Part shown: positions 1 to 10,414 of the stretch, in pieces
Numbering within the stretch: position 1 is the first letter of the stretch
How the letters are laid out: each line of letters opens with the position of its first letter
Source: Didymodactylos carnosus
Taxonomy: Eukaryota > Rotifera > Eurotatoria > Philodinida > Philodinidae
Assembly: GCA_905250885.1 (NCBI GenBank)
Contig: CAJNOQ010003176.1
Location: 1 to 21,139, forward strand
Reading direction: 5' to 3'
Length of the DNA stretch: 21,139 nucleotides
Made by a program: the position numbers and the translations under genes
The notes under the pieces: generated by a model
Databases searched by the model: none
What the model saw: the letters and a program-made list of their open reading frames with translations, nothing else
What the model was told of the DNA's origin: nothing

Positions 1-905
1 TGAAGTCGTTCTAATGTTTACTGAGTGAATAGTGAATTTTTTAATATTAGATAAAAACAGCTTGAAAAATCAAAATCAAATCTTCGTAAAACTCGCTTTT
101 CGGTAGATGTCTAGAAATAACTATTACTATGATTGGTACGATCGCTAAGATTTGAAATAATTAGCATCCATTGAAGGTAACGTTTTTAGTCATATTCCCG
201 ATCACAAAAAAAATTAAAACTATGTCGAATTTAAAATACGTTCATACTTCGGAATTATTAGGAAAAAACTTGAGCAGAAAAACAGCTCAATGAACCAATC
301 TTGATTACCAGTGGAGCGTGACCATTTCTCAAACCTTTTTGGCATTTGATTGCAAAATTTAATTGCTATATTCAGTGAAGTTCATTAAATACTTTGCATC
401 AGTTACTAAGCATATCAGAACTAATTTGAAACATGAGTGACACATGTGGACGTGCATTATAAAATGTTGTTATCATCTCAAAAGCTAGAATACATATACA
501 TGAACTATGAAAACAAAAATATAATTATTTTCTTGTTATTCTACTCGCCTATCTGCTTTCACTTATTCTTATTTGAAGTGGACAAACTCATCAAGAACAA
601 TTCAGTATTTTCCCAAACTTTGAAATTGCTAATGATAATTGATGTTTTGCATATCCATCTTTTCTACTCACTCAAATTTTTACAAATAACAGTCATAAGG
701 TTGTTTCTTCAAAAGATGAGTTGTTTTTAATGACCAACGCGCTTTTCCATATGGTAACTACGAATGTTGATTCTTATTCCTCATTTCACCTCATTTGTAT
801 TTATAAAAGAATCTTTGTTAAAAGACTTATTTGGCTATTTTATTGGATATTTCAGTTGAAAAACCAAACAAAAAACATTTAAATCGTCACCTCTTCTATA
901 TAAAC
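1..905. other. AT-rich non-coding region, no gene seen
   Basis: No reading frame here shows recognisable protein composition. The open stretch at 437-730 is rich in I, L, F, N and K, as expected from translated AT-rich DNA. If the membrane protein at 906-1385 is only a terminal exon, part of this stretch could be intron, but I cannot identify an upstream exon. Confidence 0.5.
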
Positions 906-1385
906 ATGTTATTCATTTTTGAAAACTTCATCTTTCTTTTTAATTTACCTGCAACTCTTGTTACAAATAGTTTACCATACAAAAACTATGACTATGACAT
1001 AAATACAGGTCTCGTATCATCACGAGATAAACGTGATGAATCTAGTGGTGCAACCAATTCTCATTTGATAATGGTTCTCCTAGGGGTAGCAGGAGTAGGT
1101 GTTATTGGTGGTTTGTTAGCACTAGCAACCATTAAATTAAAACGCTCACAAGCACATACAAACTTGTTAAGTTTAAGCTGTCCAGCAGAAATGGATGTAA
1201 CAACAGAATTATCTCGAACGGAACAACAACCCGGATTAAAATCGGTTGTATTAGATAATACAAAAACATTGTTAAAATTAAATCAACAACAACAGCAGAA
1301 ACCACACTCGACTAGTGTATCAAAATCACCACTAAAACATGTACAACTAGAAGAAGCCCAAAATGTACTGCAACAAAAACATTGA
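906..1385 (+). CDS. small single-pass membrane protein, unrecognised (or terminal exon of one)
   Basis: I do not recognise this protein. Read from the first true ATG (906) it has 159 residues. Residues 1-22 are hydrophobic (LFIFENFIFLFNLP...) and could be a signal peptide. A short Tyr/Asp-rich segment and a dibasic RDKRDE follow. A clear membrane helix at about 54-76 (LIMVLLGVAGVGVIGGLLAL) is followed by the stop-transfer residues KLKR, then a Ser/Gln-rich tail with a run of five Gln. This fits a type I topology with a cytoplasmic tail of about 80 residues. Alternatively the pyrimidine-rich stretch before 970 ends in an acceptor (tacaaatag, 962-970), the coding part starts at 971, and the apparent signal peptide is intron. 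The frame from 831 has no ATG before 906. The tail has no NPXY-type motif. It converges with the YTHDC1 gene. Coding status is supported by the helix plus positive stop-transfer pattern and the low-complexity polar tail. Confidence 0.45.
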   Translation: MLFIFENFIFLFNLPATLVTNSLPYKNYDYDINTGLVSSRDKRDESSGATNSHLIMVLLGVAGVGVIGGLLALATIKLKRSQAHTNLLSLSCPAEMDVTTELSRTEQQPGLKSVVLDNTKTLLKLNQQQQQKPHSTSVSKSPLKHVQLEEAQNVLQQKH

Positions 1386-3270
1386 GCACTTTTAACATGA
1401 CATTTCTTTAGCATCTATATATTATCTTTTTCGAACTTCTTATTCATTTTTTCTGCAGAAAATTGTCGAATAGATAGAAACATTTTCAATTTTCATTATG
1501 TTAAAATCTGATGAACAATTTTTCAAAAGTTTTTGAATAGATAAACTCAATGTAGATTCATGAATATTGGTTCATATTTTCCAATGGTAATTACTCTCGA
1601 GTCTTACTTTAAACATGCAGATTGTGCCTTGTTAGTCATTTTGGAGTTGGAACCGAACCGACATATCGGTCTAATCCGATATTGGTATACTTATTATACC
1701 GGCTCTTATAAGCCAGTATTTCAACCCTATAAAAAATTATCTTTTTACGTATTTTTAATGTAGCTTTTTCCTGAAAAGTAAATATAAGATGACGCTCTTT
1801 CTTTTACTTATTGACAACTGAAAAACGTATCGATTTAAAATGACCATGCTTTTTGTTAACGTACTATTCTACTAAATAATAATCGATTCCGGCAAGGAAA
1901 ACTGAGAAAAAGCTAGAACCTCTTTAATATAGGACGCGCCGAAGAGGATCAATGCTTGTTCGCACAGAGAGCGCCTAACGGTTCTACAACGCCTCAACTT
2001 TCCACCAATTTTTTTCGTTTTTTAAACTTTTTTCCCGCCGGTTTAGCGGTTTTTCAATACCGTTTCTAAAATTTTACACTAGTCGGTTTACCAATGAATC
2101 AATATAATTTTGCTGTAAACATTCTATCCATTTCAGATTTTCAAATAAAGTGCATGAATTCATGTAAGGATTCGTGCACGGGGTTCTTCTTTGCTAAATT
2201 TGTGTTCATGAATATTCCACCGAAACTATTTACCTGTGCAGTCTTTATTTAGTTTTCTTCTTACTTTTTGTATATCACAGAAAAAACAACTGAAAAGAAA
2301 CAGAAAAACAAAACAGCTATATCATCATCATCATCATATAAATTTAGAGTAACAAGATCTGCTTTGCGAATACGAACAACAGTAAGAACAAAAAAAAAAA
2401 CGAGAAAGAAATGTGCACAAGGAACGTACGTGCATTCCACGCAATAGTAGAAAAAGAAATAATTCATTTTAAAGTAGATTTATAATAAAAAAACATGACA
2501 AAAAAAAGAGCATAAGAAAAAACGGACAATCGTAGCTTTGTTCACTTTGACGAATGAGAGAAAAGAAAACTTAAAACTTTAACGTATACTACTACATGCA
2601 AGAATGAACTTTTTCACAGATTTTTCCTTTTATTAAACTAGAAAGAAGAAATTGGATAGATTAGAATCCACGTCAAGTAAATTCTATAGCTCAATAATCA
2701 AGGCAAAAAAAGCCTCGAGTTGTGCAACAACTTATTTTTACACGGAACTGTTTCAGAATAAAACAAATTCAAAAAAAGAATAAGGTACAAGTTGCTAGTT
2801 ATGTTAAATTTTTAATTAACGAACTAGTATTTTTTTCTGTTTATAATTGCTGAAGTTTCTCTTAATCGCTCACACTTTTAGATGACACAAATATTCAGCA
2901 AGAGAAGGAATGATGAAAAAAACAATACAAAACAACTTTAATTCTTTTTACACATTTGCATAAAAAAGACACGCTAGTAAATAGCACAATAAAGTAAGAG
3001 AAAGGAATGTAGAAAAAAGAAAACAAACAGTGAGACACACACACACAAACACACAAAGAAAAAAAATTCGTTTTTATATCTTTTATGCTTAAGTAGAGAA
3101 AAAGCAATACACAACAATTTTTGTTTTGTTTTGATTTCTGTCTCTCTTTCAGTTTGTAAAAAAAAAATTTTGAATACGAAAAAAAGACGGCACACAAAAA
3201 TTGATTTGTTTGTTCTCTATTTAAAAAGATTTGAATTATAAATAAGAATAGAATAAATTTACAGTATATA
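1386..3270. other. intergenic region between convergent 3' ends
   Basis: This very AT-rich stretch should hold the 3' UTRs of the membrane-protein gene (+) and of YTHDC1 (-). It contains A-rich runs, an (ATC)n microsatellite at about 2321-2337 and a CA-rich microsatellite at about 3034-3055. A cluster of short hairpins lies near 1645-1730, for example ggtata/tatacc around 1684-1700. Apparent open frames such as 2895-3413 on the minus strand are poly-F/V/I translations of UTR sequence and of the last YTHDC1 exon read in the wrong frame. Confidence 0.5.
3034..3055. repeat. CA-rich microsatellite
   Basis: An (AC)n run with an interrupting AA (acacacacacaaacacac type), lying just past the YTHDC1 stop codon in its probable 3' UTR. 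Confidence 0.8.
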
Positions 3271-6101
3271 TTAACGTCGTCGAGGTGATCGTGATTTTCT
3301 TGGACGTTTTTCACGACTACTATGATGACGTTTATGACTACCACTGTTACTGTTACCATCTTTTGAACGATAATGGGACGTTTGTCGTAAAAATTCTGCA
3401 ATCTCTTGTTCATACTAGAAATTAAACATTAAATTTAGTTAGATTCAATTATGTCAACAACAATTCATTCTTTCCGAGGTTCAAAATCAAACACATACAA
3501 AGAATAGACTAAATCTTAATATGATGCTAGATATATGACTAACTCACTAATAAATTAGGTCTTGGTTGTTGCTGAAGATATTGTGCTGTTGCCTGTGCAG
3601 CTGCTGCTTGATTCATAAATGAGTTCATCTGTGAGGGATGTGAGAGAGGAAGCGTTTGGCTACGATGATCATAGGTTAAATGATTTAAACTTGTTTGACT
3701 GACATAACCAATTGGATCGTATGCCATTGGATAAGCCTAAATATAGAGTTTTTGCACAAATAACTTATCGAAAAATATTGATTATAAATTGATATTTATT
3801 AAACGAATATTTGAGGTATCAGAAATCACGGATGTTTGATCCAAATTCAACCCCGATCCGTTTTGGTTTCTGTTCAACATGTATATATTCGGCAGTTTTA
3901 AAATACAGGATCCTTTTAGTACGATCATAGCATACTAATAATAACTTTACCATTCAATTAAGGAAAGTTTGGTGAATTAGTGAAGTGATCTGAAAATTCG
4001 TTAGAAAAAACAACTCACCGTCGGTGGAAACATAGCGGATGGCATTCCTGGATACTGTGGATGTGTTGTTAAAACATTAAAATGTTTCATATAATCTTCA
4101 TATGTCTTGAAAACGAAACAAAAAAAGTAGACATTATAAAAAAATCAAATGAAAAGAATATGAGAGATTTAACATACGCCATTGATAAATATTTTTGACA
4201 TTGTTTTGTTGACACTACCGTGTGACGATGATGTTTGATCCAGACAAGGATGTGAATGTGGACTACGTTGAACATGTTTGCGATTTGATGGATCAGGCGA
4301 ACGAATAGACGCTATTAGAATAAAAATCAAAAATATTATTCATCTGCGAAAGAAAATACATACGACAAATACTCTAGTATTTATTTCTGAAACAATACTA
4401 TTTCTTCTAGATGAGATGCCTGTCTTGATATTAAAATTTCATGCTGCTAATTTCATAAAAGTCTATACGAAGGATAGCGTGGATAATTGTAAAAATGTTG
4501 AGAAATAGTTCAGTATTAGTTTAAATTTATAATAATATTAAAAAAATTCTAGTTTTATTACGTGTAAATCAAATATTCTAGTCATAATCAATACATACAT
4601 GAACGATGACGACGTTTTCTTTGTATGTCTTCTTTTGTACGTTCACGACTTCTTGAAGATGGACGTCTAAATTGAGTATAAATGAGAAAAAACGATTCAT
4701 ATTATGTCCAATAAAGTTTCAGTTTGATTTTTCCAGAAGAAAACAAACGTCTAAACAACAATGATAAGCAAAAAATAGTTCTATATTTTTTATTACATAG
4801 ATAAACAAAAAAATCTGTAAAAACTACTTCGATAAAATTTTATTTCAGTGACGATATCTCTCAAATGTAAGTGTACCAATATCTTCTCAACGTGCATTAG
4901 ACACAACTCATATCAAACATGCATAGCGTAAGATTGTAAAGTAATATTCAAGCAGACTTCTTTCTATTGCAACCTACCTATTTCACGTAATATTTTAACG
5001 ATAATGCTTAACTGATGTGAGCTTCTTTGGAAAACAAAACTGTTCTGTAGTTAGTTCTAAGACAAAAGGATCATTTATCACTCCAAACGTGAAATACCAC
5101 TTGTTAAACGCGTCCACACATTTCTCAATAGATACGTTCTATTGTCTGTTCTTATTATGATGAAGAGTTCATACGATAAGAAGGTATGTCTATAGATTTT
5201 TTTGTTGTTATGACTGATGTTGAATTATAACATCAAATGTAATGAATTAATAAAGAGATTATCATTATTCCATCCGATACATGGCTTCATCTTTTTCTTA
5301 TCAAACATTATGAAACACAAGCAGACTGAAGCAGACACAAGCTACTTCAGATGGTCTACTTCAGAATAAAGTGAAGGACACACTTTAAAATTTTATCACC
5401 TAATACGATCATTTACTGGAAACTTAGCGGCTAAACAGTGATAAACTGTATCGTTTCACACTTCTAATGCTTATTAGTTCGTGGCAATATACTGATTTTT
5501 TACTAGGCTGCCTATTGTAGTCATGATGATCCCAACGAAAGTACCTAAACAAGATTTCTAACAAAAGATCTCTATATCGAATCTAACTCGGTATGAATCA
5601 CCATTGGAGCAAACTGTAAAATAAATAAAACTTTTCTAATCTGCTTGTATATGTCTGTGAATAGATTATATCGTCTTTAGTCGCGTATAGAGAACGATAT
5701 GTTCATATTATTCTTATAGAGTTCTTATTTTTCAAGACTTATTTGATATCTTTCCAATAACAGTTCTTTTTCGCTATATGTGCAACAGGAATAATAATAC
5801 ACATACTGTGTGCTGTGCTAAATTTGACACAACAATAAATGAATAGGTAGATTGACCGGTTGTTAATAATATAAATGGTAATATGGTTTTTTTCAAAAAA
5901 AATCAAAAAGAGTGGTAGTGATAGTTCTCTCTCGATTATTATTAGTAGTAGCAACAATAATAATAACAAATACAGTCTTGTCTGACCTACGAGCACCAGT
6001 TGATGTTGTTGTCGGATAATGTTGACGTTGTTGATAACTATTGTTTGGTGGTGAATGTGGACGATAGTCTTTTTTAATATGATCTGGACGTCGATGATTG
6101 C

Positions 6102-6137
<36 letters not shown>

Positions 6138-9100
6138 CATGTGAATAAATTGTTGTAGCACCACCTAACGGACGCCGCGTTAATGAATGATGATGGTTAT
6201 TATTATTACTGGTTCGCGAACTATTTTTAATTGATGTCGACGATGTTTTGCGAGTTAATGATGATGATGGAGGACTAGGAGATTTTGTTCGTTCTGGAGA
6301 ATTTAACGATTTTCGACGAGATGACGAAGATTTTTGAGGTGTAATTGGACTGGTGATTATTGTACTAGCATTAGCTTTTGGAGATGTTGAAAACGATGAG
6401 GATGTGGACAAATCATTTATTATTGTGATTGTTGTTGTGGTCAATTTTGATTGTGGAGGTGTACGTGATTTAGATTTAGAACCTGTTTTCTTATTTCTCT
6501 TCGCTTTTAGAGCTATACCTAATATATCAATATTTGGATCAGATGGGAATAGACGACATAATGATTCAGCACAACGTGGTTCAATTTCCTAAAATAGATA
6601 AGTGAATAGTAATATCATTATATCACATGACAAACGCCTTATATAATTATTTTGAATGAAAACCTGATAGTAAAAATAAAATTAGTTAGTTGTTATTTTT
6701 TAACGAAAATACAAACTTTTCATGAAATACTCAGTACCTGACCATCCCTTCCAATTTTAACTGGTTTATTATCATTCCATGAATTATACAGATGTGACGT
6801 TTTACCAAATGGTAAACTTCGTCTTAATAATAAAAAGAAAATGAATCTCCATGATACAACCATAAAGAGAGCCAAGTTCTACGTACCTTGTCACCCAATC
6901 AATTCGAATGATTCCCGAGAAAGCTCTATTACTCATACCAGGTGGTAACACCCAATTAATTGGTTGACTATCATGCCTCGCTTCACACGACATACGAGCG
7001 AAGCCTTGAAATGCTTTACTCTCAGCCACACTATAGATTAATATCACATTACGATGTTCCTGTAAACCAGGGAGAGATAATATATTTCAAGCAGAATTAC
7101 ACTACACGCTTACTTTGAATGCACGATTTAATTTAGCTTCATTGGCTGGTGGAGTTGACCATACACCCTTTGACATTAAAAAGTAATAAAAGCTATAGTA
7201 ATACTTAGACAAAATTATCAAATTCTAATTCTGTTTGTCCTGTTTACAAAGTTGTTTAGCTAATTTATCGAAATGATGTTTTAATCCTCGTAAATAAAGT
7301 CTTATCTTAATTCACAGAAATGCTTTTCTGCACTCGTCACTAACAACACCACTCATTTTCCTTTTGCGGAAACGTTCGTACCCGACCACAAGCAGTTTTC
7401 TCATGAAAATTACCTTTGCTTTTGCTAATGATACATTTTCTTCATTACTACTTTTGATAAGAAAATAGCAAGCGTCACTAAATATATGTCGTAATGTTGC
7501 AACTTTGTCACCATCTAAAAATAAAGAAACAAAAAATTCATGAAATAAATTTAAATAACAATATAGATACTATCACTATGTTAGTTTCAAACAGTTGAGA
7601 ATAATTTTAATGAATATGTCTGTCAGAGTAGTAATCGAATACGACGACAATGAGTATTAAAACTTCTCAAAAATTCAAACACTTTTCGTTCTGAATAAAT
7701 TTTCACAAACGAGTTTATGAACATACAATTGATTACTGCTTATTCCTTAATTATACACAAGAATAGAATAATGAAAGCAATTTATATTTTGTTCTCAATT
7801 GTCCTTATATTTTATCCTCAAAATATTCAATAACCTATCAAATTGTTAACTGATTACCTGATTTCTGTGGTGCTGGAGGTAGTATGGGCACTGGTTTTGT
7901 AGATGCTGTTGTTATTTGTTCAACAGTTTGTTGTTGTGTGTTTGAAGTTGTTGTTTGTACTAAAGTTGTTTTTTCTTCCATCTCAACTGTTTCCTCTTCT
8001 CCATTCTGCTGCTCTCCAATTTCTACATCAACATCTTGTATTTGATCATTTGTTTCATGTACATTTTCCATAGTAGTTAATGATGAATTAGTAGTGTTAT
8101 TTGCATTATTTACAGAAATATCACCATCTTGAGAAACATCAATCAATTCTAAGAAAGAAAAAATAAAATGAAGTTGATACAATCAATTATCACGTGATTT
8201 ATCGAAGGACGAATAAAAATCTTACCATCAGCACTATGTTGTAATGATGTTGTATGATTAAACTCGTCATTAATCAATTTTCCGCTGTCACTATTGTTAC
8301 TGTGGTTATTTTCATCATCATCTTGATCATCTTCATCATCGTCTTCCACACCAATTAAATCATTTTCCATTTCTAAATCATCTCCAATAATTTTTGCATC
8401 GTCTTCATCAAGATCATTCTGTGATGATAACAATGCTTCTTCATCCATCTAAATATAAACAATAAAAATGAATTGTGAAAAGACCACACCAAAGAAACAA
8501 AACTGAGTTGCATCGCGTAAGAAGACACTGCTGAAATTCAACAAAGAAACCATACAGAAATATTCTCATCTCATGACATTACTAGATAAAAAGCTGAAAG
8601 TCTCATTAATCTTATGAGCTCGAGACAAAGATGACTGAATGAAAAGGTAAATTTAAACCTTCTCATGTAAGTTATACAGAGCTGCCAACACTTCTGATAT
8701 TTTTCTACTAAAATTAGTTACTGCGTTGAACTAATTTTAGGAGTCTTTTGACTTTCCATATTTCATCACCATTTTCAGCTTCTCGAAGACCAGAGTTCTG
8801 TTCATAAAAGAGGAATAACTACTTAGTCAAAAGTCCTCGTACAGAATGAGAACAGGTCGATATTTTCTTTATAGTTGACAAACTGACAAGATCTTCAATA
8901 TCGTTACTGTCATCAAATATAACTCTGGCCAAAATAACTCTTTTGAGTCTCGCATTCATATTCACTAATCACGTATTAGCTTTTCAAAAAGCCACGAAAA
9001 ATAACTAGAAGAGCTATAATGTACGTCATGACGTAGTCAGTATGCTATTGGATAGGTAATCCGAAGCAGGAAGACATAAGCGTAGAGGAATGCAAGATGC

Positions 9101-9871
9101 AGCATAGATAAATATATTGACAAGAGGAAGAAAGCTTGTCTTTGAAGAAAAACACTGATTTCTTCTCATTGCTGAAAAATTAATGACTTTGGCTCCATTT
9201 CCATCTATTATCCATAGCTCTAATCTATTTCAAGAACTTATCGACAATACTTGCACAATTTCGATTAAAAAAAACGAATAACAATAGTAGCACACTCTTT
9301 TGCATATATTTTTGGAAAATTTCATTGATCTTATACTCTCGGTTCGTGAGATATTGCTATAAATTTTAACGAAAAGTTACGTCGGTCCATAAATTTTTAA
9401 CCTAAACCAATTTCGATGTGGTCTTAAGCGAATAACTATCCTAATATCCTCTTACTCTAAGACTGGACTGCTCAACACTACAATATCGAATTAGCGTTAC
9501 GATATTTAAGACTTTTTATGATTCCCTCGTCTATCAATGAAAATGCTTTCCAACATCTTTCTATCGATGCAGTTTTACATGTTGGAGTTGATTCAGAAAT
9601 ACCTATCAACGGATATTTCTCTAATTGCAAGTCAGCTTACTTGTTCATCTTCATTTTCGGTATTTCCGGGTTCTTAAATGAAAATTAAGAAAAAAAGTAT
9701 TATGTAAAGCAAAGAACAATGGATATTACACACTTGCTATGGAGGAAAATATATCATGATCAGCATCGACATCGCCCACATCCCCGTTGTAGCTAATGTC
9801 TAGTTCTACTAGAAGCCAAGAAAACAAAAATATTTTTAAAAATATTCAGTCTTATTTGCTAACTTACCCAT
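3271..9871 (-). CDS. YTHDC1: YTH domain-containing protein 1 (nuclear m6A reader, YT521-B homologue)
   Basis: This is a nuclear reader of N6-methyladenosine in RNA that in animals links m6A to splicing and export. I assembled 15 coding exons (descending): 9871-9868, 9808-9734, 9672-9641, 8448-8226, 8148-7858, 7514-7414, 7167-7114, 7059-6887, 6822-6738, 6588-5987, 4666-4599, 4311-4178, 4105-4019, 3736-3548, 3414-3271. All borders are GT-AG and all phases close, giving 753 residues (human about 727). Residues 38-90 are Asp/Glu-rich. The YTH domain spans about 215-365 ([81 protein letters not shown]). Ser/Arg/Asn-rich sequence with an 11-Asn run follows. Next is [11 protein letters not shown]...[13 protein letters not shown], resembling the human segment NDYVREFHNMGPPP...PPYPGM. 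The tail is basic ([11 protein letters not shown]...RKSRSPRRR). Two expected Trp of the m6A cage are present (W245, W296). The acidic N-terminus, Arg-rich C-terminus and LPPG loop indicate YTHDC1 rather than YTHDF. The least certain parts are the 4-nt first coding exon and the 1.3-kb intron after exon 10. Confidence 0.93.
4667..5986 (-). other. long intron 10 of YTHDC1
   Basis: This 1320-bp intron joins CGT AG|gtcaga (exon 10) to aatttag|A CGT (exon 11) and restores an Arg codon. No further exon with matching phase and composition was seen in it. It holds short direct repeats such as cttcag around 5340-5370. The open frame at 5739-6164 on the minus strand is a shadow of the Asn-rich exon plus this intron. 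Confidence 0.7.
6103..6137. repeat. (ATT)n/(AAT)n trinucleotide repeat encoding poly-Asn
   Basis: About 11 uninterrupted ATT units on the plus strand. On the minus strand they are AAT codons giving the 11-residue Asn run in YTHDC1 exon 10, inside the low-complexity region after the YTH domain. Pure codon repeats like this usually vary in length between alleles. Confidence 0.9.
8449..9640 (-). other. long intron 3 of YTHDC1
   Basis: This 1192-bp intron lies between exon 3 (ends ...GAT GAA CAA|gtaagc) and exon 4 (atttag|ATG GAT GAA). Phase 0 is kept across it. I see no exon-like segment, only a short perfect stem-loop at 8708-8740. Exon 4 begins with an in-frame ATG directly after the acceptor, so a shorter isoform starting at 8448 is possible. 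Confidence 0.7.
8708..8740. repeat. perfect 12-bp stem-loop in YTHDC1 intron 3
   Basis: ctaaaattagtt at 8708-8719 is the exact reverse complement of aactaattttag at 8729-8740, with a 9-nt loop. It is AT-rich and lies inside an intron. Nothing around it resembles a larger structured RNA or a transposon terminus. Confidence 0.7.
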
Positions 9872-10414
9872 CTTCTTTAAATGCAAAGAGAAAAAAATAA
9901 ATAACAAGTGATTTTCGCGTAAGCAACGTTTGATCTAGAAAGGAAGCGGTGAAAGAAAAATTGTGTAATACGAAACAAGTATTTGAACAGCTCATTTACG
10001 GTCAAGGAGCTTTAGTGTATAGATATATTTTTCGAACAGCTGAAATCCTTGAACGCTTATAGTATTTTTCCATCAAAGACGGAAGTGACAGGAACGAAAA
10101 ATTGACCATTAGTCGTGTCATTCAGCCTTCAATCGAATAATCAAAAAATTTTGAAACACTAGAGCACTCAAGATTCAAAAAAATACTTATAGCTGCCTTA
10201 ATTCTAGTTTTCGGTCAACCACTTTCAGTTTCATTGATTAATTTTCTATTTAAATGTATTAACAAACCTTATTTACTACTTTCACTGTATTAATCTTATG
10301 TGATTGGTGGATCTAATAAATGTCTGTTAATAACCTCTTGGATCCAGTTTTGCTGCATTTGCTTAGAAAAATTTTATTGAAGAAAGACGCACGTATCTTT
10401 AAAATAAATCAAAA
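9872..10414. promoter_or_regulatory. divergent intergenic region, presumed shared promoter of YTHDC1 and RPS4
   Basis: The start codons of YTHDC1 (-) and RPS4 (+) face away from each other across 543 bp, so both 5' UTRs and promoters should lie here. I see no clear TATA box or terminal oligopyrimidine (TOP) start. The promoter assignment rests on gene orientation only. Confidence 0.5.

Noticed and set aside
437..730. Open frame of 97 codons
   Set aside because: Composition is that of translated AT-rich DNA (I, L, F, N, K), with no domain, start context or supporting neighbours.
831..905. N-terminal extension of the membrane protein frame to 831
   Set aside because: The codon at 831 is TTG, and there is no ATG until 906.
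1070..1385. Similarity of the membrane helix plus tail to the amyloid precursor protein family
   Set aside because: Only the general Gly/Val/Ile-rich helix followed by Lys is shared. The tail has no YENPTY motif and none of the extracellular domains are seen.
2895..3413. Minus-strand frame of 172 codons
   Set aside because: It starts in the last YTHDC1 exon in the wrong frame and runs through the 3' UTR. The [11 protein letters not shown]...SPRRR frame fits the gene.
5739..6164. Minus-strand frame with poly-Ile and poly-Leu runs
   Set aside because: It is the alternative frame of the AAT repeat in YTHDC1 exon 10 plus intron sequence.
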